This document shows, in pieces, positions 35,642-48,081 of a DNA stretch of 64,000 nucleotides. This DNA comes from Nephromyces sp. MM_2019 (Eukaryota > Apicomplexa > Aconoidasida > Nephromycida), in contig JADHZB010001968.1 of the NCBI GenBank assembly GCA_015657535.1, positions 113,095 to 177,094 of the forward strand. The letters run 5' to 3'. Under the pieces are notes generated by a model, which was not told the DNA's origin, did not search any database, and saw nothing but the letters and a program-made list of their open reading frames with translations. Made by a program: the position numbers and the translations under genes. Positions within the stretch are counted from its first letter, which is position 1; each line of letters starts with the position of its first letter.

Positions 35642-38600
35642 ATGCTCAAATTACGCCTTATTCAATTTTTTGATCGCTCGGTGATCAGTCTGGATAAATC
35701 AACAAACAAACTAAACAATCACAGTGACATAGACCAAAGCCCAAAAAGTAAGCAAAAGAGGAAATATTTTTTCATATATTTGAAAATATACATATTCAGG
35801 ATAATTCCTCATTTTACAGCTCCATGATTGTGAAACCTGTTATATCTGGTCCATGATATGAAATTTTTTTTATTTATCGGATAAATCAGATTTGTCTTCA
35901 TTAAAATAAAATTTATTGTACACTTTTTTACTTTGACAATAAACCAATACATAATCCAATATATTGCTTATTTATAATTCAATTTCCGAAACAAGCTGAA
36001 TCTATCCCAATACTATCAAATTTATTGTAAAATTGACAGCTTATTCATCTCACGATCAATGATCACTCAGATTATTACTAAAATTTTCACTTTGATATTA
36101 TTGATGTTAATATTTAGTGTATATGAATATTTACTCTTGATTTATTCATAACTGCTTACAGTACCTATTCCAAAAGAAAAGAGATCTAGCGCACTTGATA
36201 TGAAAAATGTGAGTGCATGGTGTGGAAGTCCCTTTGCTATTTGGCTCGGTGACACAAATGGCTTCATTCATTGGTTTTCTAATGACTATAAAGTTAATAC
36301 AATAAAGGCATTTGACCAAGAAATCAAATTTATGAAATTCTCTTCAGAAAAAGAGCTCCTAATGTGTATTGGGTAATAAGTTTGCCGTTTAAAACCCTGA
36401 GAAAATCTTTTATATTTATACATTTATTCTTTAATAATGACTGTTAGAAATGACACGGTTTCGAAAGGTGGTACTAAATATCGTGTTTTTTCCATCACGT
36501 TTTCATCACCATCAAAAATGACAATACTGGATGTTGAATTAATTAGAGAAGGCCCTATATTCTCCAATCGTGGCTTTGTTGAACAAGAGTTAACTTGTTT
36601 TGATATTGAACCCGAATTCAAAACATTTGCTGTAAGTCTTAAGCATTAGACAATTTACTTATATATCTAGCTTGCTATAACTTTTGTAGTTGGGTACTGA
36701 GGCTAATGGATTTGCAATATTCCGAGGTGATATTACAAAACCAGGAAGTTTAAACATTATCATGAAACGGTTAGGCTAATTCATTAGACATAAATGAAAA
36801 AATAATCCTTGTTTTTGCACTAATTGTATGGTTTACGTGTCCAAGTGCTTTCAAATTATATTTATATAAACAAAACACTCTTGATTATTACAGTTATTGA
36901 TTTTAGGATAACATTTCCAGGAGCTGATAGATAGTACACCCTGTTTAACCATTGTTTTTTAAATATAATTTTTATCCTTATTTCATTTTTACATCCACAG
37001 TGATAAGAATTCTAAGATTTTAAACGTCTACTTCGTTAAATATCAAGGTGAATTGAGGCTGTTTGTATGTACAGCAAATCGTATCTCCTCATATAGTATA
37101 TCTAATTCTGGAGAAATAAGAGTAAGAGCTCACATAGAATGATGTAATATACATTAACTTTAGCTTAATACTTACGTGGGAAATGTAAATTATACAGGTT
37201 GTCTATCATGACGACATATACGACACTAATAGCTATTTAAATTGCTTAAATAACCACAACAATTGCCTGCTTGTTTGGAGGCAAGAGGCTGTATTCACAT
37301 ACCACCCACACGAAGGTAAATATTTAGGATAACCTATAATTTAGAAATAATAGACTTTACTTTTAATGTTATTGTTCATCTTAAAGCTATTATAGCTTGT
37401 TTATTGTACTGCTAAATTAAGATTACCTTACCCATATTACCCATAAGGGCTAAAGCAAAATCTTATACACACATTTATGTATAATTTTAAACTCAATTTT
37501 TATTTGGATGTTTATATAAATAAGATATTTATATGTTTGCCCCTATTTCAATACAAACTCTAATTGATTTCTACTCCTTAAGGAAATCTATCGGCAATAC
37601 CTTGTGATGGTGAAGGCCTTTCACTCAGCTGTCATTCCAATTATTTCGTAGCTGTCAGTAAGGTCAGATATAATTAATGGAATTGAAGCATTCAGTTTAG
37701 ATGTATAAAATGCACCCTTATCAAATTTTAGGAATATCAAATCCAGCCTGAACCTACTGCCATTGAAACACATGTAATAAATCATATTCGTAACACCTTA
37801 AGACTTGAATACTGTGTACATAAATTAGACACTTGCTATTTCTCGTGTACACTTTGAATATCCAACTATTATACGTGTGGGAGATTCATAATTTATTTGA
37901 AAGCCTTGTTTGGTTACTGTAATTGTGGAGTATCTTATAACAAGTTTTAATATAGATAAACCAGCGTACTTTTTAATATCTGTGAAATTATCTTGTTTAT
38001 AAACTTTAGCCTAGGAATCCCCCAAATTCAAAGTTTTTCCATTCACAACCTTAATATTTTCCTTCCATTCCTTATATAATTCAGCTGAATAACCAAAAAT
38101 CAAAACAACAACGTCAATCACTACATATATTTTTATCATTACCTGAATTACGCCTTATTGCCTTTAAATGCCTACTTGAAGACATTCACTGCTTAGTCTC
38201 GGGAATGGTTGGTACCTCTATATAAATTACGCGTATCTTACATCTAAATATCCTTAACTATTTTGATCTTAGCAAAGCATATTTATCTTAACATCAAACA
38301 AAGCCGAAAATGATCAGATTGTAGTTCACAAGCTCCACGAAAAATCTATTTTAGAAAGAATTGATTCTCTCATCAAGTTTGTATATAGATTTATGTCTAC
38401 GTTCACATTAATTTATACGAATATCCTATCTATTTGAAGAAAAAGATTATTTGAATGGGCTTCACTACTCGCTATAAGAGAAAAACAACCCCCCTATATT
38501 ATTCAGGTAATACATTTGGAACACTTTAATTATGACTTAATGATCCTATTTGTTACCATAACAGGAAATTTATCTCCAGCATGGTGATTCACTCTTTTTA

Positions 38601-41548
38601 AAAGAAAAATATGACCAAGCCTTAAGTGTATATATGGAAACAATAGGTCAGATTTGAATAATTTCCTTTAATAAAATATTACATTTATATGTATATCCAA
38701 CACTCCAATAGGCCACACAGATCCATCTTATATAATAGATAAGTATTTATCTGCTCATCGAATAAGGAATCTGTCTGAATATCTACTGGTATATTTAATT
38801 ACAACTTTCCTGAAATTGTCAGAACATTTGTATGTTGGCTATACTTAAAATTATCCGACTATAGTATGATATTCATATCACACTACCTAATTAAACTTTT
38901 GTCCTTAATCTTCAGCAACTACATAGAGTGGGCCATAATATAAAAGAGCACACAATAATGCTCTTTAAGTGCTACACGAGCCTCCAGGAAAAACCCAAAA
39001 TAGAGGAATTTACAGCTCTTAAAGATTTCAAAAATTATGACTTACGCTCTGTCATTATGGAATGTCGTCAATCCGGTAAATATTCTTGCTCATTCAATAC
39101 ATAACCTGAGTTTGAAAACTTAAAATTATATATATAGGTTATTGCCAACTAGCACTCGACCTCAGTAAATTCCAAGACCAACATGATCTATATGTGACAA
39201 TACTTATAGAGGATTTTATGTATGTCAATTGATAAATGGCCATATACTCCTGAACAATTAGAATATTCAGTTTTTTTGAATCTTAAAAGAAGCCAAGGAA
39301 CTAGCTCATAATACGATTGTGTACTTTTTCTTGACCTAACAGCGAAATTGATCAAGCGATGAAGTATATGAGGTCCATAAGTGCACCTATAGCATGCACA
39401 CTAATAGTGAAATTTGGACGAACTCTTATAAAGGATTACCCGATTGAGTCTCTTAACCTAATATATGAGATAATGGACAATAACAATTTGGGGTATTATG
39501 CACTAAAGAAAAAGTTTTTAACTCTTTTAATCCCTTGAATTTATAATTCTTTCAGAATTGAGGTGTTTTTACCTTTATTTGTCAACCGTGATGAATTATT
39601 ACTCGAGTTTTTATCAAGATACATCAATCTATCAAGTGATGATGGTGTCCAAGTTATGACAACATCACCCATATCACTTGCTGCTCGATCTACTGCAATA
39701 CTTACATTTCTTGAATTATTACTAAGTAAGAATTGGTTTCTATATGTGTGGGAGAATTATATTTATTATCTTAATAGGCATTTCGGACATACATTAGTTT
39801 GAAACTTTGCTAGAAAGTACAAATCTTCAACATCCTTGTGCATTGCAGGGCAATGGAAAAGTAGATCAACTAAAAACCTCGGAGATAATATAAATAATAT
39901 ATCGAATATTCACACAAATCATATTGGCATAAAACATCGTTTTACAAAATTTACAGAAATGTCCCAGCCTGATTTGAATCGTTTGATTATGAAACTCTTG
40001 AGATATCATTTCATTGTAAGAAAATTATGAACTCAATTCAGCTCAATAAATTTTTATTTTAGTCACACTAGCTTCATTCTCATCTTATACTACCTTATCA
40101 TTAGTTACCATCTCTTCTTTAATACCTAAGTTACACTCACAAGTAACAATATATTAAGAACAACACCCTTTATTGAGAGGACTAAGCTAGAAATATCATT
40201 TATTCTTTATAAAACTTGAATTCACTTTTTTTTCCACAAATTTGTTAATTGGCCTATTAATTACTTCTTGTTGTGAATTCAGTCTGATGAAGAGTTTAAA
40301 TCAGCCCTAAAACTTTGCCTATTTTATTCTTTCGAGCCGGGGATAATATATTGCACCGATAAAATATTTTATTTTCAGATACCTTTATCACTTTATTTGA
40401 AAAATGAAAATGTAAAAGAATTATTGAACTATTGTAGCACAAATAGCTTAGCAGATTCTATTTTATGGACACAGGCATTGACCTACATTTCAACGTAAGT
40501 GACTACTATTATTTTAAGTAAATCTTCAGAGTGACTAATATGTTTTTAAATTATCAACACATTGAGAAATTATTTCCTATCACTGAATCATTTTTCGAAT
40601 TATATTCACATCCAGCTTGAGTAACCCAGAGTCATATTTGGGAGAAATTCTGAGGCACATAAAGGTAAAATCGTCACATTAATTATCATAAGCACTACTT
40701 GAATGTATCAAGATTGAATAAATCAATTCAGGCTGGGAATCTTCTACCTCCCTTAGCTGTTCTAAATATTTTATCTAATGCAAAGCACATCTCATGTGAT
40801 GAAGTTAAGGTTAAGCTAATCACTTAAAGAATAATATTCCATAAGGCTTTAAGTGATCTTACCCTACTTGGATATAATCTACAGGACTATCTCTTGGAAA
40901 GTTTTGAAGATGAAAAAGTTGTGCTAGATGCATCAAATGAACGTCTCCTGAGCCTGTTCCAAGACCATAACTCTATTAAACAAAAATTATCTAAAGTTAA
41001 TCAATCTTTTAAACACTTTGTATCTACAAACTGCTCCCAGTGTCACCTTCCCCTTGAATACCCATCACTACATTTCTGTTGCGGGTGAAAAATTTTATTT
41101 TTTTCCTATAGTGCTTATTTTAAGCTTAAGTTCAAACCGCTTTCTTTATAGGCACTCTTATCACATTTATTGTGTTGCAACAGAGTCTGTTTGTCAAAAG
41201 TGTGAACCCTTAATTTCTTCTAGAAAGGTATAGCAAGTTTCATATATCCTACATACGCTAACATAACTATAATTATATTACATTACATTCATTTATCAAT
41301 GCACATATGCTTGAACATTTATTCTTTGTCTTCTAATGATATTTTTTTGTATATAATAGATATATAGAAATATATACATTTATGCATTTACTTATTTATT
41401 TACACCACAGTTAATGAAAGAACAAAGGCAATTCAAGATGGAAAATTATGATGAATTTTTTAAATATCTTAGAGGGTCAAACGACGGCCTTGAATATATC
41501 TCTAATCATTTTGGGAAGGGCATGTTTCATGAAAACAATAATTTATAA
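35642..41548 (+). CDS. VPS11: Vacuolar protein sorting-associated protein 11 (CORVET/HOPS core subunit)
   Basis: Twenty-four exons: 35642-35747, 36162-36372, 36448-36631, 36690-36769, 37001-37121, 37198-37315, 37583-37662, 37732-37773, 38085-38207, 38273-38376, 38440-38506, 38565-38646, 38712-38788, 38916-39075, 39138-39219, 39343-39492, 39556-39725, 39849-40015, 40283-40494, 40616-40664, 40732-40809, 40885-41084, 41152-41227 and 41411-41548. They give 958 residues (human VPS11 has 941) with all phases closing. An N-terminal beta-propeller (start MLKLRLIQFFDR) is followed by an alpha-solenoid with VPS11-like steps such as IKKRLFEWASLLA, GDSLFLKEKYDQALSVYMET and DPSYIIDKYLSAHRIRNLSE. A C-terminal RING follows: CSQC (871-874), CCGHSYHIYC (886-895) and CQKC (902-905), the VPS11 pattern with His where H2-type RINGs have it. 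VPS11 tethers endosomes and vacuoles; in apicomplexans HOPS/CORVET serves traffic to rhoptries, micronemes and related compartments. The 39725/39849 junction is the least certain. Confidence 0.93.
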
Positions 41549-42094
41549 CACAAACTTAGTAACAATCATCTAGCTTTGTGAAGCTCAACTTGAAATTTTT
41601 ACTCAGCACTACTCTTAAAGGATCTCATATAAATCAATAAGTCTAACTAACAATAATAAAAAATACTTATAAACACTACTTGCCTATTGATAACCATACT
41701 TTCTTACACACTTTTGAACATTGCTTTCTACTTTAAGTACACCATACTTCTCAGAAAGACCCACAAGCAGAATTTTACTTTGCAAAATTATTCTTGCTAT
41801 ACTCGCTTATTAATACACAATAAAAAAGGATTGAAAATTTTAGTAATTAAGGGCAACCTACTTGGCATATGTAATAAAAACCATAACTAATCTCATTTGA
41901 ATCAATCTAGTGATTTATTATCTTAATTTGGTTAGATCTATGATTTGGATATTCATAATCGTATTTATTTAATCTAAATATTTAGCTTAAAGACTTGTTA
42001 CATGAATATCGAAGTGAATATAGCTGTTCTATTTGTTTTTTACGATAAATGATTTTATATTTGCTGAAAATTTGAATGAGTTGATCTGACTAAA
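41549..42094. other. Spacer between VPS11 and a small basic gene
   Basis: About 550 bases, A+T rich. The only frame of note (about 41690-41890) is low in charged residues, motif-free and without splice support. Confidence 0.5.
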
Positions 42095-42547
42095 ATGAGC
42101 TCTAGAGTCCCTCATCATCCCGTAAATTTATCGAATAACGCTTTATTAAAAAGATCTAATGCGGGTGTGGATAAATTTTTCAATCCTTATCAGCACCAAG
42201 ATTCTAAAGCATATGGATTAGCTTCTAAGCCTGATTCAGAATGTGCCAAAGAGCTTATGAAATGGAAAGATGGTTAAAGATTTATTACTATATTAGAGCA
42301 AAAAATAAATCTATAACCCTCTTACTTAGGAAAAGAAGAGCGTTTGAAACTTTCGGAGAAATATAAAAAAATAGACATTGCTAATTGTGCTCAAAGGTTA
42401 AGTATTGGAACATCAACACATGCTAATAGCTACAATGCTCTGGTTGATATAAAATCAAGTAAAAATAAGAAGAAATTTTTAACCAAATCAAGAAAGTCTA
42501 GGTTGGTAGAGGCTATAAAAAACGTTAATAAAATCTATAGCCAATGA
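42095..42547 (+). CDS. Small basic orphan protein
   Basis: Two exons, 42095-42272 and 42330-42547, separated by a 57-nt intron and joined in phase 1, give 131 residues. The N-terminal half is polar (MSSRVPHHPVNLSNNALLKR) with NAGVDKFFNPYQHQDSKAYG. The C-terminal half is Lys-rich (EERLKLSEKYKKIDIANCAQ, then SSKNKKKFLTKSRKSRLVEA). No signal peptide, membrane helix or known domain is seen. The Lys-rich tail could bind nucleic acid or cytoskeletal filaments; that is speculation. The next gene starts 169 bases downstream on the same strand and is also small and basic. Confidence 0.65.
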
Positions 42548-42716
42548 TCAATTGCAGCTTTCATTCTGCAATCATATTTCCAAATTTTAAGCCAAAAAGT
42601 AGAAAATAATTATTGCTAATTTGTTTTTATTAGCTTGTTTTGTAATATTTGTATAATAGTTAAAAATGTATAGAGTTGACCAAGTTATATTTTTCATTTG
42701 AGATTAAATTAAGTAA

Positions 42717-43097
42717 ATGATTTCATGTACTTATGCATCCAGTCCAAGAGATATCAATAATATGATTTTTGGCACACCATCGAAAATAAGCTTAAGTGTT
42801 GAGGCTTTGATTAATAATCAATTTGCACAATTTTACGATATCCAACTTGAGAAAAAATATAAAGAATTATTGCAAAAAGCAAAAAAGAAAGATAAGGATG
42901 GAAAGTTTATAAAAACTCATTCAAAATATTATGTTAATCAGAACAAAATTGATATCGTTAAATCCAAACCTGTTATAGAATCCATCCCAACAAAAAATTT
43001 CAAGCTTAAAAAATTCACAGAGCAAGCAAAGCCTAAGATTGATACCTCTCTCAGGAGCGACTGGAGAAGAAACATTCCTTCTCCATATATTTTATAG
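42717..43097 (+). CDS. Small basic single-exon orphan protein
   Basis: An uninterrupted frame of 126 residues from ATG to TAG, among the few intronless genes here. It begins SCTYASSPRDINNMIFGTPS and carries a helix (SVEALINNQFAQFYDIQLEK). It then becomes strongly basic (KELLQKAKKKDKDGKFIKTH) and ends KIDTSLRSDWRRNIPSPYIL. Composition is clearly coding: G+C is higher than the flanks and charged residues are evenly spread. Family not recognised. The pattern of a short helix, a Lys-rich linker and Trp-Arg-Arg near the end recalls small microtubule-associated proteins of cilia or pellicle, but I cannot assign one. Confidence 0.7.
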   Translation: MISCTYASSPRDINNMIFGTPSKISLSVEALINNQFAQFYDIQLEKKYKELLQKAKKKDKDGKFIKTHSKYYVNQNKIDIVKSKPVIESIPTKNFKLKKFTEQAKPKIDTSLRSDWRRNIPSPYIL

Positions 43098-44909
43098 ATA
43101 GATGAGACGAATAAAACAATTGGGAAATAGCTTAATTTTAGTAAGGTCTTAAAGTGTAATCAAAACAATGGGAAATAGATATAATTAGTACATTATTAGA
43201 ATTTCCAAACTTTAACATTCACAAGGGAATTAAAATAAGCATAATTTAATACTTATATTTGTTCAGTAAATAACATCATCGATCTTGAAACCTTAAAAAT
43301 TTCTTAGTAAGGAATAAATAATAACATAAAAATACTTTACTATAAATAAACAACAGCGTGAAAAATATCTTATTTAATATATTTAAAAGCTCGTTTCACA
43401 TGTAAAACATTTAATGTTTATAAGGATCTAGCAAACATATTGTTTTTGCTTCATTTTTTATCATCTTTTGCAAAAATCGAAGAAACATTAATATAAGCGA
43501 AATGAATTAATAATGGCCAGGCTCAAAACACACAAACATATTTTAAAACTCTAATCATAAATCTGGTATTTCACTGTAAAGCATCTTTAAATCTCTTGAA
43601 TAGTATGAAAATGCGAATATCCTACTTGCAAGTTCTAAACTTACACTTTGTGACCAAATTTGTTATCATTTGCTTTTGAAGAATGTTTGCAAACTGAAAT
43701 AGCAATTTGATGAAATTTATGTTTCAGAGAAACAAGATCCATAAAACCTTTTTATGAATCTCTGGAGCCTCGTACATAGAATAATTTTGTTTATCCTGAT
43801 ATATTGTCTATTGTTAAACTTGTGCTGGTTTTATAGATGGTAAATATTTAAAGCTTTCAAATTATTTTGGATGATAATGTTTATCGAATTAAAAAAGCTG
43901 AAAATTCTAAAAATGTATTGTATTTCTCTCGTATATTTACGAAGACATTTGAACATTTTGGGCATTTACTTCAGCAAAAGTTAATGAAAAAGTGTAAAGC
44001 CTGAGTAACGACTATATTACCTTAAGCTATGTTAAAGTTTACTTGAGTAGTATAGTAGACACATATATGCTTAAAAACAAGTTTTAATTAAAATTAAGAC
44101 AGATTCAAATACAAATATAAATTAAGTAAAAACGGATCTGGTAAATTTAACACTGTTATTTTTATAAATTTATTATTTTTATAAATAAAAGGATTTTCAA
44201 GTACTGGCTTGATCTGATCTGCATTGAGTTTTTTATGTTAAGTAGTTATGGATTTGTTTTAGCACAAGCTTTAAGGAAACAGTTATTAGGGTTAGAATTA
44301 TAAAATTTTCTGGGCACAATATTATTTTGTATTTTTAGTTAATTTCATAATTATTGTGTTTTTTATTGGTAAAAAAATCAGACTTTAACACGTCAGTCGT
44401 GGAAATTATTTATGTATGCTGTGGCCTTAAGTTTTAACGCAACAACCCAGCTATGTGTATACCGAGCAAATGTTGTAAGAATTACAGACTGTGTGCTAAT
44501 GTGCTTTGGCCCCAAGCTAAAAATAGATATTTATGCGCAGCAAATGTTTTGGTTCAAAATTGACAAACTACTATGTGTGCTTGAGTCTAGCTCGCATTTT
44601 GACCGAGAGCTAACAGTGAATTTATGAAATAGTAATAGCCAGATGCATTGACACACAAAAGAATCGGCATATTTATATATCTAGATTTTTAAGTTATAAG
44701 CTCTTTTGTTTTATAATTGTTTATTCTTCGTTTTGATTTAACCTATTATTCTATTCTTAGCTATTATATAAATATAATTATAATCATCTACTTCTTTTTT
44801 AATTATAAAAAGCTATTGAAATATAATTTTCATTCTTAACTTTTAAATTGATTACAATAGCTTATAATAAACACTTTCAACTCTTTTATTCTGACATATT
44901 CAACTAAAA
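43098..44909. other. Spacer with a G+C-richer island upstream of eS25
   Basis: 1.8 kb without a convincing protein gene. Most is very A+T rich, but about 44390-44640 is clearly richer in G and C than its flanks. It contains a 71-codon frame (44412-44627) with many Cys and Val but no recognisable family. It could be a structured RNA or the eS25 promoter region; see findings. Confidence 0.45.
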
Positions 44910-45515
44910 ATGCCCCCAAAAGGTGAAAAGAAGACTAAAGAACAAATCGCCGCCGCCGCCGCAGCGGGAGGACGATCTGCTAAGAGGGTGTGTTTCTAAA
45001 TAATTAACGATTCTTGACATAAGAACATATATTACAAAAACAAGTTACAATCTAAACTACATAAAATAACGATATTGAGGAGATTTACTACTTTTCATTT
45101 TCGTTACGATCTTTGAAACTCTGATTATATCTTCATTCACTCAACTATATAGAAGCTGAACACTCGTCACATTTTGAGAATTGTATAGATAAGGCTTAGT
45201 TGAAATGATTCCTATTGAAAACCTTACTAATTATCTAAGAATTATATGATAATATTTCTATTTATACAGAAATGGTCAAAAGCCAAGAATAAAGAAAAGT
45301 TAAACCATGCAGTAATGTTCACCCAGGTTACCTATGACAAAATCATGAATGAAGTACCCAAGAATAAAATCATTACTGTCTCAAATCTTTGTGAAAGATA
45401 TGGTATTAATGGCTCTCTAGCCCGTCAGGCTATACGCATTATGGCTGACAAAAAAGTGATCAAAATGGTTGGTGAACACAATCATGCCCAATTGATCTAT
45501 ACTAAAGCTGCATAA
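44910..45515 (+). CDS. RPS25: 40S ribosomal protein eS25
   Basis: Two exons, 44910-44987 and 45270-45515, join in phase 0 to give 107 residues, the usual size. The chain opens MPPKGEKKTKEQ, has an Ala run and GGRSAKRKWSKAKNKEKLNH, and then the winged-helix body (VTYDKIMNEVPKNKIITVSN, SLARQAIRIMADKKVIKMVG) and ends HNHAQLIYTKAA. eS25 sits on the head of the small subunit near the E site and helps IRES initiation. Codon use is noticeably less A/T-biased than in neighbours (the CGCCGCCGCCGCC run for Ala), as expected of a highly expressed gene. The intron (44988-45269, 282 nt) is in the early coding part, as is common in ribosomal protein genes. Confidence 0.97.
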
Positions 45516-47070
45516 ATTCGAAACTTTTCAACAAAATTTTCTCTATATAAACACTTGGTTCAAACAAATCCTCATATATACTAAATTCTAAAAGATTTTC
45601 CACCATATACTTGAACGTGGAGTTTCTATACATGATACCATGATTAATATTATACATTGAATTATCATAGTATTACTAAAAATACTGATATTTAATACTT
45701 ATATACATACATGGATTCACTTAAACACACTAAATGATATTGAATTTGCTTATATTAAAATGATGATCATACAATGATAGGCCTGAAAAGGATAATGTCC
45801 TATGACGAAACATTCTACAAGAGCCTTTTGTATATTCTGATATAATTTAATATAACAATTCATGTACTTCATATCCTACTTGTGCTTGTATTTTATCTCG
45901 ATATATAATACTTGTGACCAATCATATCTATAAATATATATCAATCTAGAGTTCGAGTAAATATTTATTTGGATAATAAGATGATCAATTACATCATATA
46001 TTTAAATTATCACCTTAATGATACAAATTTCACAAGATTGTATAACTTATGTATACACCCTTTCAATAAAATGATGAGAATAATTCGATCCTAACTGATG
46101 TGAGCTCATATTAATAGTTGGAAGTTGTTTTAACTCCCGTATTGATTTGCTTACAATAAATGATATGACATTTCTGTCATAGTTACTCTGATAATGCTTA
46201 TTCTCACCTTTTAAATTTGCAATATTTTCCCAGTTACTGAGAAAAATTAATTAAGTTTCAAGTATGTTAACAATAATATAATAGTGATTTTAGAAAGCTA
46301 TTTAATATATGATTTTCCTGACAAATTAAATGGGTTTTTTCTCTGTTTTTCAAAGTTAAAATACTAGAATAGTTTATAATAGTAGTTTTTAGGATCAAGG
46401 GTAATTTTTGAATTGCAGTGGAAAATTTCATTAATATGGAACAAGGGTTCTGCATGTGCTGTTTATCTAAAATCTCGTCAGAGTAAAACATTTGTATATG
46501 TATGCAATTGCTTATAGGTTGGTTGATAATATTGAATTGTGAAATAATTAACTTATAATGTTGGACCTGTGATTGTGGAGAGTTGCTTAAAATAATCTTT
46601 GTCAGGTGTTATTAGTAGGGATAGCCTTTCTCCAGTAGGTTTTCATCAGAAATTTAAATAGATAATATAAGAAATGAATTTGGTTACAGTAAATTAATGT
46701 ATTTATTAATATAATATGAAGTTAGGAGTTTGGAACATAAAATTTTGTCCATTTATAGGAAGAACTGATTAGCTATTACATTCCTCTTATTTACAAATTT
46801 ATAAAGGCATTTCAACTTACAAAGCAATGATAGAATTAAGACTAAAAAGCATACTTTTATCCGTTTAAAGCAAATAATCTAACTAAGCTTGATATTTGAG
46901 ACAAATTTTGACAATGAAATCCCTATATTACTAGATAAAAAGTGCTGAAATCTTGGCTGTTAATATGTTTTATAACCAAAATGAATAACATTTCATTTTT
47001 ATACAAGTAAAAGATGATTTACATATAAATTTAAGCCCAGCAAATTAATCATACCCTCAGGCGTCCATTT
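45516..47070. other. Spacer without a supported gene
   Basis: About 1.55 kb. A minus-strand frame of 74 codons (46267-46491, true ATG) reads partly like protein but has no splice partner, motif or family resemblance, and I leave it out. The rest is A+T-rich with no repeat structure. Confidence 0.5.
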
Positions 47071-48081
47071 ATGGGTATCTATTTTTATATTTCCTTTTTC
47101 TTTATTATTTTCAACTCCTATCCAGTCCATTCCCATATTTCATTTATAAATGTGAAATCTGGTAATTTTTACAAATTGCACCCGAACACACATCTATGGG
47201 CTGATAAGAAAAAGAAGCCACCCAAAGTCGATGTTAAAAAAAAAGATGAAATCAAGCCCAATCAAAATAAGAGGACTCACCCATTGACACCAAGTGAGTT
47301 AGCTATGTTTCTATTATCGTTTTCAATCACCTCTTTTACATGAAATGAAGAGACCTATAAATCAATTTCATGATATAAGATCAGATTCATTTTAGGGCAA
47401 TTAGCAAATTATAACTAACCTATATAGATGAATTTTTTACAAATTATTATCATTTTGATGTGTTTCTATATCTTTAGTCACCAAATTATACTGTAACACA
47501 CATGGATCTATTTATAAGACCAACACCGACCAATTAACATTTATTACTTAAAATATCATTGGTTTACATGATAGACAAATCGATTTACTTATGACTGAAC
47601 TATCAAAAATTAAATCTAAACTAATTAGATTTATCCCCTTAACTGCACTTCACTTCATTCCGAACATTCAAGCTGAATAAATTTATTTAAAACTGATTTT
47701 ATTACCATAAAATATTTATTTCAAAAAACTTGTACAATTCTAAAATTTACAACAGTGTCACTCGACAATCATGTGATATCATTACGAAGTGCACGCATCC
47801 ATCGAAACTCGAGGAGGAAATCACTAATAGAAAAATTTAAAAATCGAAGAGCTTTGCTAAAACTACGGATAAAAGAAGCTAAATCTCTAGATGAAAGGAT
47901 ACACTGGCATTACTATCTTCAAAATCTACCTCGTGACTCTTCTCCCACTCGTTATCGGAATCGATGCCAACTAACAGGTAGACCACGTGGATACTCCGGA
48001 TTCTTTGGTGTCTCCAGACAAATGGCTAGAACTCTGATACAAAAGGGATTTTTCCCAGGTGTAGAAACTGCCAGTTGGTAA
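47071..48081 (+). CDS. Organellar ribosomal protein uS14 with signal peptide and basic leader (predicted apicoplast)
   Basis: Exons 47071-47293 and 47756-48081 join in phase 1 to give 182 residues. The C-terminal about 105 residues are bacterial-type uS14: basic helices (SRRKSLIEKFKNRRALLKLR) and the signature RCQLTGRPRGYSGFFGVSRQ, ending FPGVETASW. The zinc CxxC pairs are absent, as in long-form bacterial S14. The first exon supplies a hydrophobic signal (GIYFYISFFFIIFNSYPVHS) and then a Lys/Asn-rich stretch (WADKKKKPPKVDVKKKDEIK). A signal peptide plus a basic transit peptide is the apicoplast import layout in apicomplexans. The donor GTGAGT and acceptor AACAG are strong. The splice itself creates an ATG just before the S14 domain, so a leaderless product from an alternative transcript is conceivable. 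A mitochondrial destination is the alternative, but a leading hydrophobic signal argues against it. Confidence 0.85.

Noticed and set aside
39798..39848. Alternative VPS11 splice into the frame reading FETLLESTNLQHP
   Set aside because: Phase does not match the strong GTAAG donor at 39726; the acceptor at 39848 restores phase and the VPS11-like reading.
46267..46491. 74-codon minus-strand frame with ATG
   Set aside because: No splice partner, motif or neighbour support.
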